64,000 nt of DNA from Branchinecta lynchi (GCA_023053575.1 JAKZAP010000012.1:7502230-7566229), one strand, 5' to 3'. Shown: positions 33,359 through 45,671, counted from the first letter of the stretch. Notes: a model not told the origin generated them from the letters alone. A program made the numbers and translations.

Positions 33359-33584
33359 CTCCTCTGCAAACCATCGGGATGGCTGTTCTGGGCGATACTG
33401 GTCGATACAGACGACTTTCTTCATATCATCAAAGGAAGGATCAGGCAAAACAACGTCATAAAAAGGTGGGCGATATTCTTCCGAGATTCCATGTGTAACC
33501 GTCCGCCGGGCAATTTCCCATAACACCAGACCGAAGGCGTACATGTCGGCGCGCCGAAACGACTCAAATACGTCAGTGTTCATC
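33359..33584 (-). CDS. ACVR1-like exon: kinase C-lobe
   Basis: The acceptor is CCTTTGCAG/G. Encodes [40 protein letters not shown] and [18 protein letters not shown], ending RWFAEE. Human ALK2 has [20 protein letters not shown] here. The donor is GAG/GTAAGG, phase 0. Confidence 0.95.
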
Positions 33585-34121
33585 CTGCAAAGGTCGAACT
33601 CAATTTATTCTCGAAATTTCCTCACGGACGAAGCTGAACATTTGATTTTTCGTCCCGCGTGTATCTTATTACAATCACAGATCTTAAATATTTAAAAAAA
33701 ACCGTCGTATAGCGCTTTAATTTGTTGCAACTTTTGTTTTTGTGTAATTAATGAATATTTGACTATGTAAAAGCACAACTGTTTATAGTTATGCTTGACG
33801 AGACAAAAACATTCGGTTTCTTGTTAATACCGTAAGGAATGTTTTTGAAGAATACAAATTTATAGATTGATCGATTGTACATTATCTTATCATTCTACTT
33901 CAGTATTATTTTTATCTATTCTATGACTCTTCACAAGTGTATCCTATTTTCTCTACTGGCATTAATCTGACGGTTACGCTTGCGAAGATTGTTTCGTTGC
34001 TTGATGTTTCTGACTCCCGATCATTGTTACAGAGACGCTTACTGGTCCGAACGCCGATTATGCAAATTTTGCCAGGTTTGTCATCCAAGGCACGGGACAT
34101 GGAAAGAGGCTAAAAATAGCC

Positions 34122-34632
34122 AAAGTCGTTTTCACACTGACTTAACACCCCTTTCACACTGGAGTACTTAGGCCTCTTAAGTGTACTTTATGCATCTAAA
34201 GTCGCACTTAACATAAGAAATCTCACTTAACTTTACTAGCCTATTTTTTAAAGCTGAAAATTTTCAACTTTACACTCAAACTTAAGTGCACTTAAGGAAA
34301 TGAGGAGAAAAGTTGTCAAAAAACAAAAATCAAGATAGATTCTGAGGAAGAATTATACATTTTGTACGCGAAAGAACTTTCCTCTACAATTCCTCCAAAA
34401 AGATCGCGACAAGTACTAAATCATCCTCTGAGTTACTGCAAACCATTTTTTTCTCATTTTGAATTATTCGCTGATGACGAAAACGGTGAAAATCTAGGAA
34501 GAAATGAAGAAAATTTACTTAGCTTCAGCTCCTTGGTGTGAAAGGTCTAAGTACAGTGTCAAAGGCTTACTTAACTTAAAGTAGCTTTTGTTACTTAACT
34601 TTAGTTCTTAAATGGCAATGTGAAGCCGCCTT
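34122..34632. mobile_element. Possible MITE with imperfect inverted ends
   Basis: The left end AAAGTCGTTTTCACACTG and right end CAATGTGAAGCCGCCTT are imperfectly complementary, and internal blocks (CTTTCACACTGGAGTACTTA and its rough complement near 34535) are inverted. The interior is rich in CACTTAA/TTAAGTG. No clear target duplication. Confidence 0.4.
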
Positions 34633-34969
34633 ATAAGCCTTGTGTAATTTGCTGTGAGCACAGCTAAGTGTTAAAGTAGTCAACTGTCTCGGAACATCTT
34701 AGCAGAAACACTTTGTAGTGCGAAGTGTGCTGTAAGAACAGGTATGGCCAAAAAAACTCGCAGTATCAACTGTCCCAAGAAAAATATATATTTACAATTA
34801 TTGGGTTGTAATATTTACAATTTAAAAAAAAAAACGATGTATCGAAGGTACTCCAGAATGTGCGTTAAAATGGTCAGGGGGGACGGAACGAAACTTTTTG
34901 TTTGTTCTAATTTTTGGAATAGCTTGCGTAATAGCATGTGCCGGTGTTCACCTCATAGGCAAATATTCA

Positions 34970-34989
34970 GGGGGGGGGGGGGGGGGGGG
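34970..34989 (+). repeat. G20 homopolymer
   Basis: 20 consecutive G just upstream of the LINE at 35.2 kb. Comparable runs: G19 at 44325-44343 and C19 at 63841-63859. Confidence 0.9.
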
Positions 34990-35189
34990 CAGGTCTCTCC
35001 ATCATCATTTAATCTAAAACTGAAACACAAAATTACGGGTCAACCCGGAGTGCCAAACCTCAACAGCATTCCAAGATTAGACGAATAAAAGATAGATGAA
35101 ATATAATGATGTATTCGTACGCAAATAATTCAAAACAAGTAGAGCCAAGCAGAGCGGGGCACTGTCATAGTTCTTAACGATTACTGAAA

Positions 35190-38100
35190 ACGGAACGTAA
35201 TGCGTTTAGATTATCTTGGCATTATATTCAATGGACCCAAAGGGCCGCCATATAGGTGTGAATCTGAAACGCAACAAGGAAGAAATTAACTTTAAGTTTG
35301 ATCTAGTACCTGAACTTTCTGAAGAAGTAAATGCTATTTCTGGATTATCGGATAGCATTGCTGCCATGAAAGTCCAACTGGTGGAAATCAGTACCCAGTT
35401 TTCTAGTAATATTAAGGCGAACAAAGAAGCTAAAACGGAACTGGCAGCCGAGCTGGCAGCACTTAGGTCCAGCCTAAGTGCTGTTAATGAGCGAGCCAAC
35501 CAACTTGAGGCCGAGCAGAAAAGAACAAACTTGATAGTTTACAACCACACCCCCTCAATATCCTGGACAGTATACATTGAAGCAAGAAGTGATGGGAATC
35601 CTAAATCGTGCGATACCGCATCTTCAGTTACAGAGATTTGACGTATGTGACATTTTTCGTATGAGAGCAGGACCGGTGGTTCTGAAGTTGAATTCGGTCG
35701 ACACCAGGAATTTTATTTTGAAGAGTAGTTCCCTTTTAAAGGGAGTTGGCCTTTCTTTGGCTCCTGATTTTACGGTTTCACAAAGGGAGGCCCGCAAACA
35801 CTTAAAGGAAGTTATGAGTCTTGCTCGTAACGACGGCCGTGTTACAAAGTTAAGGGGTGAGAAACCATTATCGAAGACCGCGTGTTTGATGGTAAAACTG
35901 TCGTTGAAATCACGCGCAAAGTTATTCCGGCCAACCCAGTACAACATGCTAGACCAACCGAGAGTGCTATTCCTCCGATCGTACCACATGATGTCGAGAT
36001 GAACCGGGACAGTGACGCGGAAACTGTTGTGCCCCAGGAAACCTATTCCCAGGTCGCTATGTCGGCGAAAAGACCTGCTAGTGCTATTGTCAGCCCTAAT
36101 GATTTGCATCGGCCAGATTCCGCAATGTTGAACAAAGAGGAAGAAGTATGCGAGGCCGTTGATTTGCGCAACGACCCCAGGTTTGGCCTTCCCGTGGTTT
36201 CTCCGTAAATAGTCCACGAGATGCTATTAGTCAGTCTAATAGCCAGTGTCGCGATTACTACCGTTTTGCATTCTCCCCAAGTGATCCTAATCAAGGAACA
36301 AGTGACGAACCCCTCGCCGTGGCTGGGCAAAGTAATGCGACGTCTGAGAACGTAGCAGCATAGGTAGATGAGGGCCATATACTGAGTCTTGTTTCGTGGA
36401 ATGTGCAAGGTTTGCGTGAAAAATTACCTTTTTTGTATCAGGACTTATGCTCATTTGATGTGATATCACTTATTGAAACTTGGAATGATTCATCATCCGT
36501 GTATGTTTTTCCCGGTTACCAGGTTGAACAAGTTATTCCAAAAAATCGCGAAAAATAATAGATATTACGGTGGTATGATAAAAACGTCAGCTGTTAATGG
36601 GTATATGAGAATCAAGAGTTGATCTGAAAACTTAATTTGGTTGAGTATTTGTTTGAAATATGGTAAACAGTTGATTTTGGGTGTGGTTTATGTTCCGCCT
36701 CAGAATAGTTCGTATAGTCGAGAAGACACTTGGCGAATTTTAGAGGAGGAATTGACATCAAATAAAGAAAAGTATAGTCATGCCGAGTGTGTTCTAATGG
36801 GTGATTTCAACGCATATACGAGTATTGCGCTTGCGGTTTCTGATGTATTAATACCGGATTCAGGTGATGTTGCTCCATTAAGTACTAGAATGCCACGTGG
36901 TAACAAGGATGAAAAACGGAAAATTAACGTGTGGGGGAGAAAGCTTCTGGCACTCTGCGGAGAGCATGGTCTACTATAAATTTGCCATAGTTATTATGAT
37001 AACATTAGGCTGATGATTTCTTCACCTTCAATCATAACGGGCTCAGAGGACACAACTGGTAAGAAGTTCCGAAAAGACATCGGAAAATGGAGCTTTACAA
37101 ACCGAATAGTAGAATGTTGGAATAATCTCCCAGAAAGTGTTGTAAATGCCGAAAATATCAACCAATTCAAAGCAGGTGTCGACTACCACCTGGCTGAAAT
37201 TCAATTTAGTGTGTAAGTGTCCCGAGAAATTTATAGACGCGAAAGCCTTATTAATGCAATTATATTATTATTATATATTATTATTATTATTGATTGGGAA
37301 TGGTAGATTCGGTAAAGATATGTGTGTTGGTGAATTTATTTGCCTGTCAGGGCCAAGGCCAAGTGCAGTAGATTACGCTCTGATGGGCACGCATTTTGCC
37401 CCGGATTCTGTTAGTGTTGAAATTTTGGATTTAGTTGGTTCGGATCATAGGGCGTTGAAGCTTGAGATTAAGTAAAGATTGTACCATAAAGATCGTTTTA
37501 GTATTATGGAATATTTTGATAGTGATAAAAACGATAGGGTAAGCTTAGGACCTAGAATAAGATGCAATCTGTCAAACGATGATATAAGGAGTCTAGAAAA
37601 AGTGTTTTCGACGATAGATGTGACGATTAAGTGCCAATCACTTGCTGATGACCAAACCGACGTGTGTGAAATAATTTCTGGACTAAACGATTTAATATGC
37701 AGTTGTGCTGAAAGGTGCAATTTGACAAAAAGAGAAAAAAAGGCTGAAAGTTTTATTGATTTGGAATGTAAAATAATGAAAGAAAAATTGAGGCAGATAC
37801 TTAGTAGTTTGAAGCAGTGTGAGACCGTTGAAGAACAAAGTATAAAACTAGCTGAATATAAATACCACAGAAGAGAGTATAAAAGAGTGACAAAAAGCAA
37901 AAAAAATATTTTGAGAATAAAAAGAAACTGGGTATTATTGATTGTTTTCGGAAGAAAGAATATAAGAATTTTTGGGGTGAATAAAAAGAGAAGAAAGAAA
38001 TGGAAAGATAAACAATTTCGCGACTCCGGAAGTTGATCCTTGGCCTGACTATCTAGAAGAGTTACAAGGTGAATGCTCAGAAATGCAAGAGATGACAGTA

Positions 38101-40140
38101 AGTCCGGCAGAGGCTGTTTATACAATAAAGGAAAATGATTATGATTTTGCTCAAGTTAGTAAGGAGGAGGCGGAAAAAGTATTAAAAAAGTTAAAAGGGG
38201 GGTCAGCCGCAGGTATTGATGGGATACCAGATTGATTTTTAAGAAATTTTCGTCTTTTTTTTTGCCGATTATAGTTCTTTTGTGTAATATGGTGTTAAAG
38301 GCTGGAGAATGGCCGGATTCTCCCGCTGTTTAAGAAGGGAGACCCCACGGTTCATGAGAATTATCGTTTGATAGCGTTAGTACCTGCGTTAAGTAAGCTC
38401 ATGGAGAAAATATTAGATGTTAGGTTAGCGACATGGTTAAATAAAAGTAATACAATACATGAGGAGCAAGGGGGATTTGGGGCCGGGTACGGAACGTCAG
38501 ACAGGGTATTTGTTTTAAAAGCGTTATTAGATAAATATGGTAAGGGGAAGAATAGTCTTTATGTGGGATTCTTAGACCTCCACAAGGCATTTGATGATTT
38601 AGATAGAGAATTATTGAAAGACGCTCTAGTTATAATTGGTTTACCTTGTACATTTGTAAGTTTAATAGTTAGTATGTATGTTTGTGTAAAAGGAATAATT
38701 CAAGCTGGTAGTAGTGTATCGAGACAATTTAGAATTATGCGAGGTGTAAAACAAGGTAGCACTTTATCCCCTCGACTATTCAATATTTATATTAACGATA
38801 TTGTGGATTTTTTAGAGAAAAGATGGGCTCCAACGGTAAGTCTGGGAAGTAGAAAGCTGTCAGCGCTGCTGTTTGCGGACGACCTTGCGGTTTTTGCTAA
38901 ATCGCGTGAAGACTTGCAGAATGCAGACGCTTTTGAACTTGATTGGGGAGTATCTGGCGATGAAAAAATTAAAGTTGAACGTTAAGAAGAGTGAAGTAAT
39001 TATTTAAAAATAAAAATAAAAATAAAAAATAATGGTACTGAAAATTGTAAGTTCACTTTCAAGAATGAAGAACTGAAGGTTGTTAAGAGAATAAGATACC
39101 TTGGATTCGTGTTAACTGACAACGGAAGTTTTAAGTCACATACTGATGAGGTGGTTAATAGAGGTAAAGTAGCCATGTCAGCTATTTTTCGGAATCAGTC
39201 AATTATGGGTATAAAAAAACCTTAAAATGCATAAAAGAATATTTAATAAAAAAGTTTTGCCAATTTTAGAATATGGAGCAGAGATATGGGGCGGAGAGAC
39301 GGCAAAACAACTAGAGTCGCTCCAACTTCAGTATTACAAAAGGGTATTTGGACTACATCAGACAACCCATTCTCAAATTTTAAAGGGTGATATAGGTTTA
39401 TATTCTTTAAAGTTACGTAGGGCTATCCTGATGATTAGGTTATGGTTAAAAATTATAAATATGAGTAAGGATACACTAGCTAGGTTAGCTTATGATGAAA
39501 TGCTGAATAATGGTTTGAAACATTCTTGGCCATTCCAGGTAAGGCGGTTACTGGAGCGAGTAGGAATGACATATATACGGAATGAAAGTCTTGGTTGTGT
39601 TGATTTGCCAAAAGATCTAAACGTCAGATTAGAGTGGTTTTAGAAGGTCAGGAAATCCAGTGTTGGCAGAGTTGTTAATAGTTCTATAACATTGAGTCAT
39701 TATCAAGTGGTAAAAGTTTGTTTTGGAGAGGAAGTGTATTTTAAGTTCAATCTACCGGAGAAAGTTTTATGTCGTTGGATCAAACTAAGGGCAAACTGCC
39801 TTCCAATTCAGAGCAGGCAGAAGGTTTTTGAGAGAGGTAGTGTGGTTCCTGGTGGGAGGTATGCTTGCCCACTTTGTGAGAAGGAGGAAGAAAATTCGGA
39901 CCATTTCCTCCGTAGATGCCCGAAACTTTCTGATTTAAGGAAAATTTATCTGGAGGGTGTGATTTCATCACTTCCTGAAATTTTGAGTAATACTAACCAT
40001 ACCGTTATTACTCGAGTGAGCGTGTACATAGATAAATCTTTAGAGCTAAGAAGGAGGTTGATTGTGTAAGTTATATTTTATTTTTGTTTGTTTGTGTATA
40101 TGGCCCATGGGCTTTTGAAATACATTGATCTATCTATCTT
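35190..40140 (+). mobile_element. LINE (non-LTR retrotransposon), nearly full length, inactivated
   Basis: About 4.9 kb. ORF1 region 35216-36208, broken by frameshifts: coiled coil (SLSAVNERANQLEAEQ) then an L1-type RNA-binding segment. ORF2 starts near 36386 with an APE-type endonuclease: SWNVQGLREK, LIETWND, MGDFNAYTS, and after an interrupting fragment SDHRALKLE. Reverse transcriptase 38050-39000: ENYRLIALVPALSKLMEKIL, GFLDLHKAFDD, GVKQGSTLSP and LLFADDLAVF. The C-terminal part ends with a zinc-knuckle-like CPLCEKEEENSDHFLRRCP near 39870-39920. The 3' end carries ATCT repeats. Frameshifts and stops show it is dead. The clade is not determined; jockey/CR1-like by layout. Confidence 0.9.
36978..37288 (+). 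mobile_element. 3' fragment of a second LINE inside the LINE at 35-40 kb
   Basis: The endonuclease frame of the host LINE (GEHGLL ... GNGRFGKD) is interrupted by a block encoding FTNRIVECWNNLPESVVNAE and NQFKAG, a typical LINE C-terminal end, followed by a TTA/TAT microsatellite tail. The host frame resumes at GGGAATGG. This is a 5'-truncated insertion of another LINE family. Confidence 0.75.
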
Positions 40141-40164
40141 TCTATGGTTTACCCTATACACTAC

Positions 40165-42880
40165 GTCGTATCTCCTTCCTTCCTTACTTCTGCCCAACTT
40201 CCGGTTTCGGCCGGATTCCAGACAAACTACTTGTCCGGAAAAAACTAAAGGTCAGCAAGAGCTACGAGCTCATATGGCACTTGTTACGAGTAGGTAGTGC
40301 AAGAAAGTAGATGAGGATGTCACAAAATCCCTCCTTCAACCCCCCTAGAAATGGACCGAGAAATATGGTATCTAATTTCATGCGAGCCTGATCATTTCCG
40401 GCATCGCCTCGGAAAATCTAGAGCAAATGTTTCGCCATACTAGTTTGATTCCTAGGAGTGCCGTACTATTGCCGGTAAGCGCCTCGCCCTCAAACTACCA
40501 GGGCCAAACCTGGTTCAGCCCCATATACAGATTTTCTAAGGCATCTTCTCATTCCGGCTAACAAGTTCCACTCAGTTCGAAGCTTTTTTCGGGAAACTCC
40601 GGTACACCTCCCCTCCCCCCCCCCCGTGTTCAGATCCAGTCAGGACCCTAAACCATCTAGGACACATGGTCTCTATCCTTTCCAAGTTTGATTCACTTCA
40701 TTCCATCCGTTTGACACCTACGCAAGCTATGAAATTTCCCCCCCCCCCCCCCCCCCCCGAATCCTCCCACTTTGGTCGAATACGACTAGGACACATTAAA
40801 CTTCGCATCTCTGACATCTTCTCTTCTCGTACTTCAAGCTTGACACAATCGGAATATATCTGCAAATTTACGGCTTCCGCCTGACCGTCCTCCTTTACCG
40901 TTGCCGGATCCGGTCCGGATTCTAAATAACAAACTAGGCAGCATACACTCGGTACTGTCCTACTTGCATCCCAGTCGGCCCGTTCGTTTGGTTTTTGACC
41001 ATGTCACAAAGTTTACAGTCCTCCTCCCCCCCCCCATCCAGCTACCCCAGCCAATGCCGCATGTGGTTCGGAGACATGTTTTGCATATCTAGCTCATTAG
41101 TTCTTATCACCCATAAAGTTTCACTCGAATCGGGCCACCCGTTCACAACTCCGCAAGTCAGTAATTTCCGGCTTCCCCTTTCCTTAACTCCCCCCAAAAT
41201 GACCGGATCCAGAAACAGACATTTTCCTAGGGCATTGCATCAGGTCTTTGATTTTATTTAGTCAGGTCGCTAATATTCCTGCCTAGTTTCGTCGTCCTTG
41301 GCAGAAAAGAGCTTCGATATGATGTGGTTCAGTCAAGAATCTATTTACGGCTTATGCTTGTTCTTCCCACCAAATCCCAACCCAATCCCTCGGCGCTAGG
41401 CGTTTCACGAATATTCCGGTGTTGCCCTTCAACCCCCCCCCCCACAAGTATCGAATCCGGTCAGGGCTTGACATGGAACATCTGAGGCGACACCTTTTTC
41501 CACTTGCCAGATTTCATTCAAATCCGATGGCCCGTTCGACAGTTATGAATGCCACAAGATTCCGGATTCCCCCTCCCTCCACTCCCCCCACGATGATTGG
41601 ATCATGCAAACGACTATTGTCAAGTCAGTTTGTTCAAGTCCCTGATATGCCGTCCCAGTTACATCTTTCTAGTACATCAGGAAGTACCAAACTCACTGAT
41701 AATCAGAAATCCACCCCCTCCCAACTCCCCCCATAGAGCCCGAATCCAGTCCGCTTATGTCAATAGGACTTGTGCTTGCTCTTAACACTAAGTTACATCC
41801 TGATCCCTCCGCTCTAAGCGTTTCCCAAGATTTCCGGTTCCTCTCTCCAACTCCCCCCGGAGTCACCGGATCCGGTCCGGATTTTATGTGGTTCGTCTGA
41901 GACACGGGGTCTTTCCAGGTACCAAGTTTCATTACGATCCGATCACCCGTTCAAGAATAAATACCTTAAGATTCCAGATTCCCCCTCCCTCCAGTCCTCC
42001 CTCGATGCTCGGATCGGGAAAGTGACAATTTCCAACTTAATTATTTAGGGCCCCTGATATGCCTGCCAAGTTTCATCGTCCTAGCTTATGTAAAAGTCCC
42101 GGATTAGCAAACCCGGACCGACAGACCGACGAACGGACAGAAATTGCGATCGCTATATGGCGCTTCGCCGAAGGGCAAGTGCCATAAAAACAAATTCAGA
42201 ATGTCTCCTTACCCCTACATCCAACCTCTAATCAACTTCACATTAAACTTTTACTTTTAACAAATTTTTCCGGTTTCAGCCGGATTCCGAGCGATCCATA
42301 CGTCCGGTGAGAAAATGATTGTCATGTGCGAATTCAGAAAGTCTTCCTACCCGGAAATCGAACATCTTTTCAAATTTAAATAAAACTTTTACTTTTAACA
42401 AATTCTTCGGCTTGGGCCGGATTCCGGCCGAACTAGTTGTCCGGCGAGAAAATAAATTTCACATTCGGACTAAGCACGTATCTTTTCCCCTAATTCGAGC
42501 CTCTAATCAACTTCATATTAAACTTTTACTTTTTACTAATTTTCCGGTTTTCGCCGGATTCTGGGTGAACTATTTTTCCGTCGAGAAAATAAATTTCATA
42601 TCCGAATTCAGCATGTCTCTTTAACCCCTAAATTAACTATCTCAACAGCTGTAAAAAAATATTTTTTTGCCCCTTAATTTGAAACCTCTCCCCCACCCTC
42701 AAACATAGGGCTACAGAGCCCATCTTCGAACTTGAACTGTACTTTCACCCAAAAGGATTCTCCCACCAAATTTCATCAAAATACCTCAATCCCTTCGAGA
42801 GTTATCGTGCGGACAGACAGACGAACAATTTTTGCGATGTCATAGATATCCCTCCACTTACGTTTTGGGATCCCAAAAAC
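40165..42880 (+). repeat. Family A repeat, copy 3, split by a family B element
   Basis: A short left part (40165-40255, CCGGTTTCGGCCGGATTCCA) and a right part (42191-42880) with three diverged 137-bp units, the GACAGACAGACG segment and the end CGTTTTGGGATCCCAAAAA. Family B copy 2 (40256-42190) separates the two parts. Confidence 0.7.
40256..42190 (+). repeat. Family B repeat, copy 2 (inside family A copy 3)
   Basis: Same head (CAAGAGCTACGAGCTCATAT) and tail hairpin (GGGCAAGTGCCATAAAAA) as copy 1, with the C-rich unit chain between. It is inserted within a family A copy, so family B moved after that A copy was in place. Confidence 0.8.
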
Positions 42881-43034
42881 CAGGTAGTTCCGAGGAGCGT
42901 GATTGGCCGTTGCATGACTTGACTGCTCGCGGAGGAGTCAACTAATGACAAGTGGCAGCTTGCACGTTTTGGAGGAGGAGTCAATGTAGCTTAGTCTAAG
43001 AAGGTACAATTCTACGACACGACGAGCTACTTAC

Positions 43035-43069
43035 GTGTGGTCAAGTATTTCCGGGGCCATACGGCAGCA
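43035..43069 (-). pseudogene. Partial copy of the ACVR1-like activation-loop exon
   Basis: About 35 bases, read on the minus strand, repeat the end of the exon at 43765-43952 (YMAPEIL equivalent) followed by an intact GTAAGT donor and then the same intron sequence. Intron similarity continues to about 42888. A possible acceptor (TTGTAACAG) sits just upstream of the exon-like part. The rest of the exon is missing, so this is most likely a decayed product of a local duplication. A very short alternative exon cannot be excluded. Confidence 0.7.
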
Positions 43070-43321
43070 GCCCTGTTACAACCTAAACAGTGCTACTGCT
43101 CTTTCACTGGCAACAAAAACAGGGCTCTTGCATTTAAATTAAGTAATGAAGTCGTAATGAGTCCTGTCGTAATGAAGAAAAGAAGAAAGCCGAACAACTC
43201 AGGTAGTTCTTCCGAGGATTGAGATTGGCCTTCGTATGACTTGGCTCCTCCCGGAGGAGTCAACTAATGACAAGTGACAGCTTGCCCGCCTTGGTGGAGG
43301 AGTCAAGGTAGTTTAGTCTAA

Positions 43322-43726
43322 AGGCGTACTCTCGCCGTTCCCCGCGGACTCTACTTGAAGAGTCCCCGTGTTTTTGTTTGTCCCGGGGAATGTCCCAATT
43401 TGTCCCACGGACGGGGAATGCTCTGATTATCATCACCATCATCAAAAAGGACTCCGTTTCAGATTCGGAGGGGAATCAATTTTTGCTGGTGTTGGTGCAA
43501 TATAAAATTAACTAAAAATAATCAGAATAAACAAAACCAAAAATAAATTGGCTCCACACTAATTTCAACCAACTGCATATTTATTTTTCGAACAAAATCC
43601 ATGTTGGAAGCATTCCCCGTGTTCTCGCTGTTTCTGTCCGCGGAGTCCGCGTGGAGTGACTCCCTCTATTCTCGCCGTTCCCTTTGTTTCCCCGACGAGT
43701 CCTCTAGGAACCGCGAGAATACGCCT
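43322..43726. mobile_element. Harbinger-like MITE (TAA target duplication) beside receptor exon
   Basis: 405 bp with inverted ends AGGCGTACTCTCGCCGTTCC and, complementary, GAGAATACGCCT, flanked by TAA on both sides. A local duplicate of the target without the element exists at about 43000 (AGTCTAAGAAGG), which proves the insertion limits. A 3-bp TWA duplication is characteristic of PIF/Harbinger elements. Confidence 0.85.
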
Positions 43727-43764
43727 TAAGAAGGTATAATTCTACGACACAAAGAGCTACTTAC

Positions 43765-43952
43765 GCCTGATCTAATATTTCTGGGGCCATATAGCGTCTC
43801 GTTCCGACCCTCGCATTCGAACAAATGTTCAACTCTCCAGTCGTCTGTGTGTGCATAACAGCCAGGCCGAAGTCGGCGAGAACGCATTCCCCGTTGGGCT
43901 TCACGAGGATATTTTTGGACTTGATATCTCGGTGCGCGATGGCTGGTTTTCC
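43765..43952 (-). CDS. ACVR1-like exon: catalytic and activation loops
   Basis: The acceptor is TTTCAAACAG/G. Encodes [20 protein letters not shown] (catalytic HRD and Asn), [14 protein letters not shown], and [13 protein letters not shown]. The metal-binding motif reads DFG, whereas vertebrate type I receptors have DLG. The donor is GC/GTAAGT, phase 2. Part of this exon, with its donor and flanking intron, is repeated 0.7 kb away at 43035-43069. Confidence 0.93.
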
Positions 43953-44324
43953 CTGTTTGAAAAAAAGAAAATATAAAATCGAGGGAGGGGGTAGAAGGGC
44001 TTATCAAATGACATCCCTGACACCTTTGGAGAGTCTGAACAGTAAGATATAAAACTTTCACAAAAAAGCAGACAAAATCCTAATACCTTTTCCCTTATTT
44101 CAAAAAAATTCCCTAATAACTTATTTTTCTTTATTTATTCTTTGCTGCAGATAATAACATGCCTTAGTTAGTTGCTTTTTATTTATGTAATTGTTTCTGA
44201 AATATTTATGTTTTCAATTTTATAATTTAGTAATGGATTACAAATGAATAACGAATACACTATTCGTCTTCCCAGTAAGGTAGCCTATTAATCAAGTCAA
44301 GACGCGTCTTTCCATTTATACACA

Positions 44325-44343
44325 GGGGGGGGGGGGGGGGGGG
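44325..44343 (+). repeat. G19 homopolymer
   Basis: 19 consecutive G in the receptor intron between the 47.7-kb and 43.8-kb exons. The surrounding 44000-44800 shows no other feature that I can name. Confidence 0.9.
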
Positions 44344-44827
44344 TCAAGCACCACTGGCAGGTTGCCACTTCAAATTACCTTTACCCGCACCTGCAAGCGA
44401 CCAGACCACAGATGTATGTACATATCGCCAGCAGAAGTATAGACCTTTCCATTTTTTCAGAAATGAGTAATTAAAGACATTCTCGGACGTTATTGTAAAT
44501 TAGTTGTTTATTAAATTAGCAAATATGTAATGTTACCAATTAGATCGCAACGAGTTTATGAATTTTCCTGCCTGTAATCGACTGGTGCAGAAACACAATG
44601 CGGATATACAAATAAACTTCTAGGGACGATCTCTATGAGCGCTGGAATGATAGAATACTTGACTACACATTTTTACTGTTTAGTTCTCAGAACATCAAAC
44701 AGAGACTCCTATAGCCTCCGATGGTAAGTTACATGTTATCCAATTCTGAAAAAAAAACACCGCTAGGGACGATAGGTAAAGACTGTAATAATGGTCACGT
44801 GCTTTTCAAAGAGTTTTCACTTCTTAA

Positions 44828-45671
44828 AGGCGTTTTTCCATGCTAACGCAAAGAGTTTCTGGGTCGGTTGTGGCTCGAAAAGAGCGTTTCCGCGATCTTT
44901 TGTGCGGAAGTGTGTTTCCACGACCAACAAGATTTTTTGTGGCTCGAACTCGACATACAACTCGGCAGTTGTGTAGGTGAGTGTCGATTTTGTCACTCGT
45001 TTCTGGCGGGAAATTGAAATTTAGTAGCAAAATAATGTCAACATAATAAAATTGTAGACATAAAACTGAGGAACCCTTTTGCACAGAATAGCAAGGACGA
45101 AAGCCTGAAAATTTATTTGTTGAGATTTTATCTGAATTTTGTTTTCAGAGATTTGAAATCACCGCCCCAAAAAAAGTCATAAAGGCGCTTCCGTGAGTTT
45201 CAACTTGTGGCTCGACTGTATGACACAATCGTATTTCCGCATCACATACAGCACCTTCTGCGCTCCTTCTATACTATTTCGTTCTGATGTCACTCATGTT
45301 CTGCGAAAGAAGGAGATTAAAAAGGGGAGATAATGTTATTTTAAATATGCAAAGCACCTGCTCCACTTGTCAAAATTGTGCCATAATCATACATTGACGG
45401 AGAAGTTCGAAATTCAAGATGCAAGTATTACCCTTTTGGATGTTTCTTCGTCGTTATCCAAAATTATTGGCAACAGAGCCCAACCAGCGCACGACCTTCT
45501 CCATTGCTTCCTGGCCGAATATTGAAAATAAGTGTCTTTTTCTGTGTGTTTAAGTGTTCTCTTTATTTTCTTCATTTACTCCGCTTTTCCAAAATGGCGG
45601 GTTACAAATAAATTACTTACTTACTATACTCGGAAGTGTGTGGCCCACAACTGTGTCGCGGAAAAACGCCT
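44828..45671. mobile_element. Harbinger-like element with AGGCGTTTTTCC ends
   Basis: 844 bp bounded by AGGCGTTTTTCC and GGAAAAACGCCT with TAA on both sides. The interior has further inverted and direct repeats (AAGGCGCTTCCGTGAG, GTGGCTCGA). No coding frame was recognised. It ends with the LINE-tail-like motif ATAAATTACTTACTTACT near 45607. Confidence 0.65.

Larger units (their letters stand above)
42888..43800. repeat. Local tandem duplication spanning a receptor exon-intron boundary
   Basis: Copy 1 is 42888-43069. Copy 2 is 43199-43321 plus 43727-43800, split by a MITE at 43322-43726. Shared blocks include CAGGTAGTT, GGAGGAGTCAACTAATGACA, TTCTACGACAC and GAGCTACTTACG. Copy 2 contains the real exon end. 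A related block (GGAGGAGTC, TTGACAAG) at 28545-28615 suggests that part of the duplicated intron is itself a dispersed repeat. Confidence 0.75.

Noticed and set aside
35624..36217. 197-codon minus-strand frame
   Set aside because: Antisense shadow of LINE ORF1.
37445..38125. 226-codon minus-strand frame rich in Leu, Ser and Phe
   Set aside because: Antisense shadow of an A-rich, Lys-rich part of the LINE ORF2; it looks membrane-like only because of base composition.
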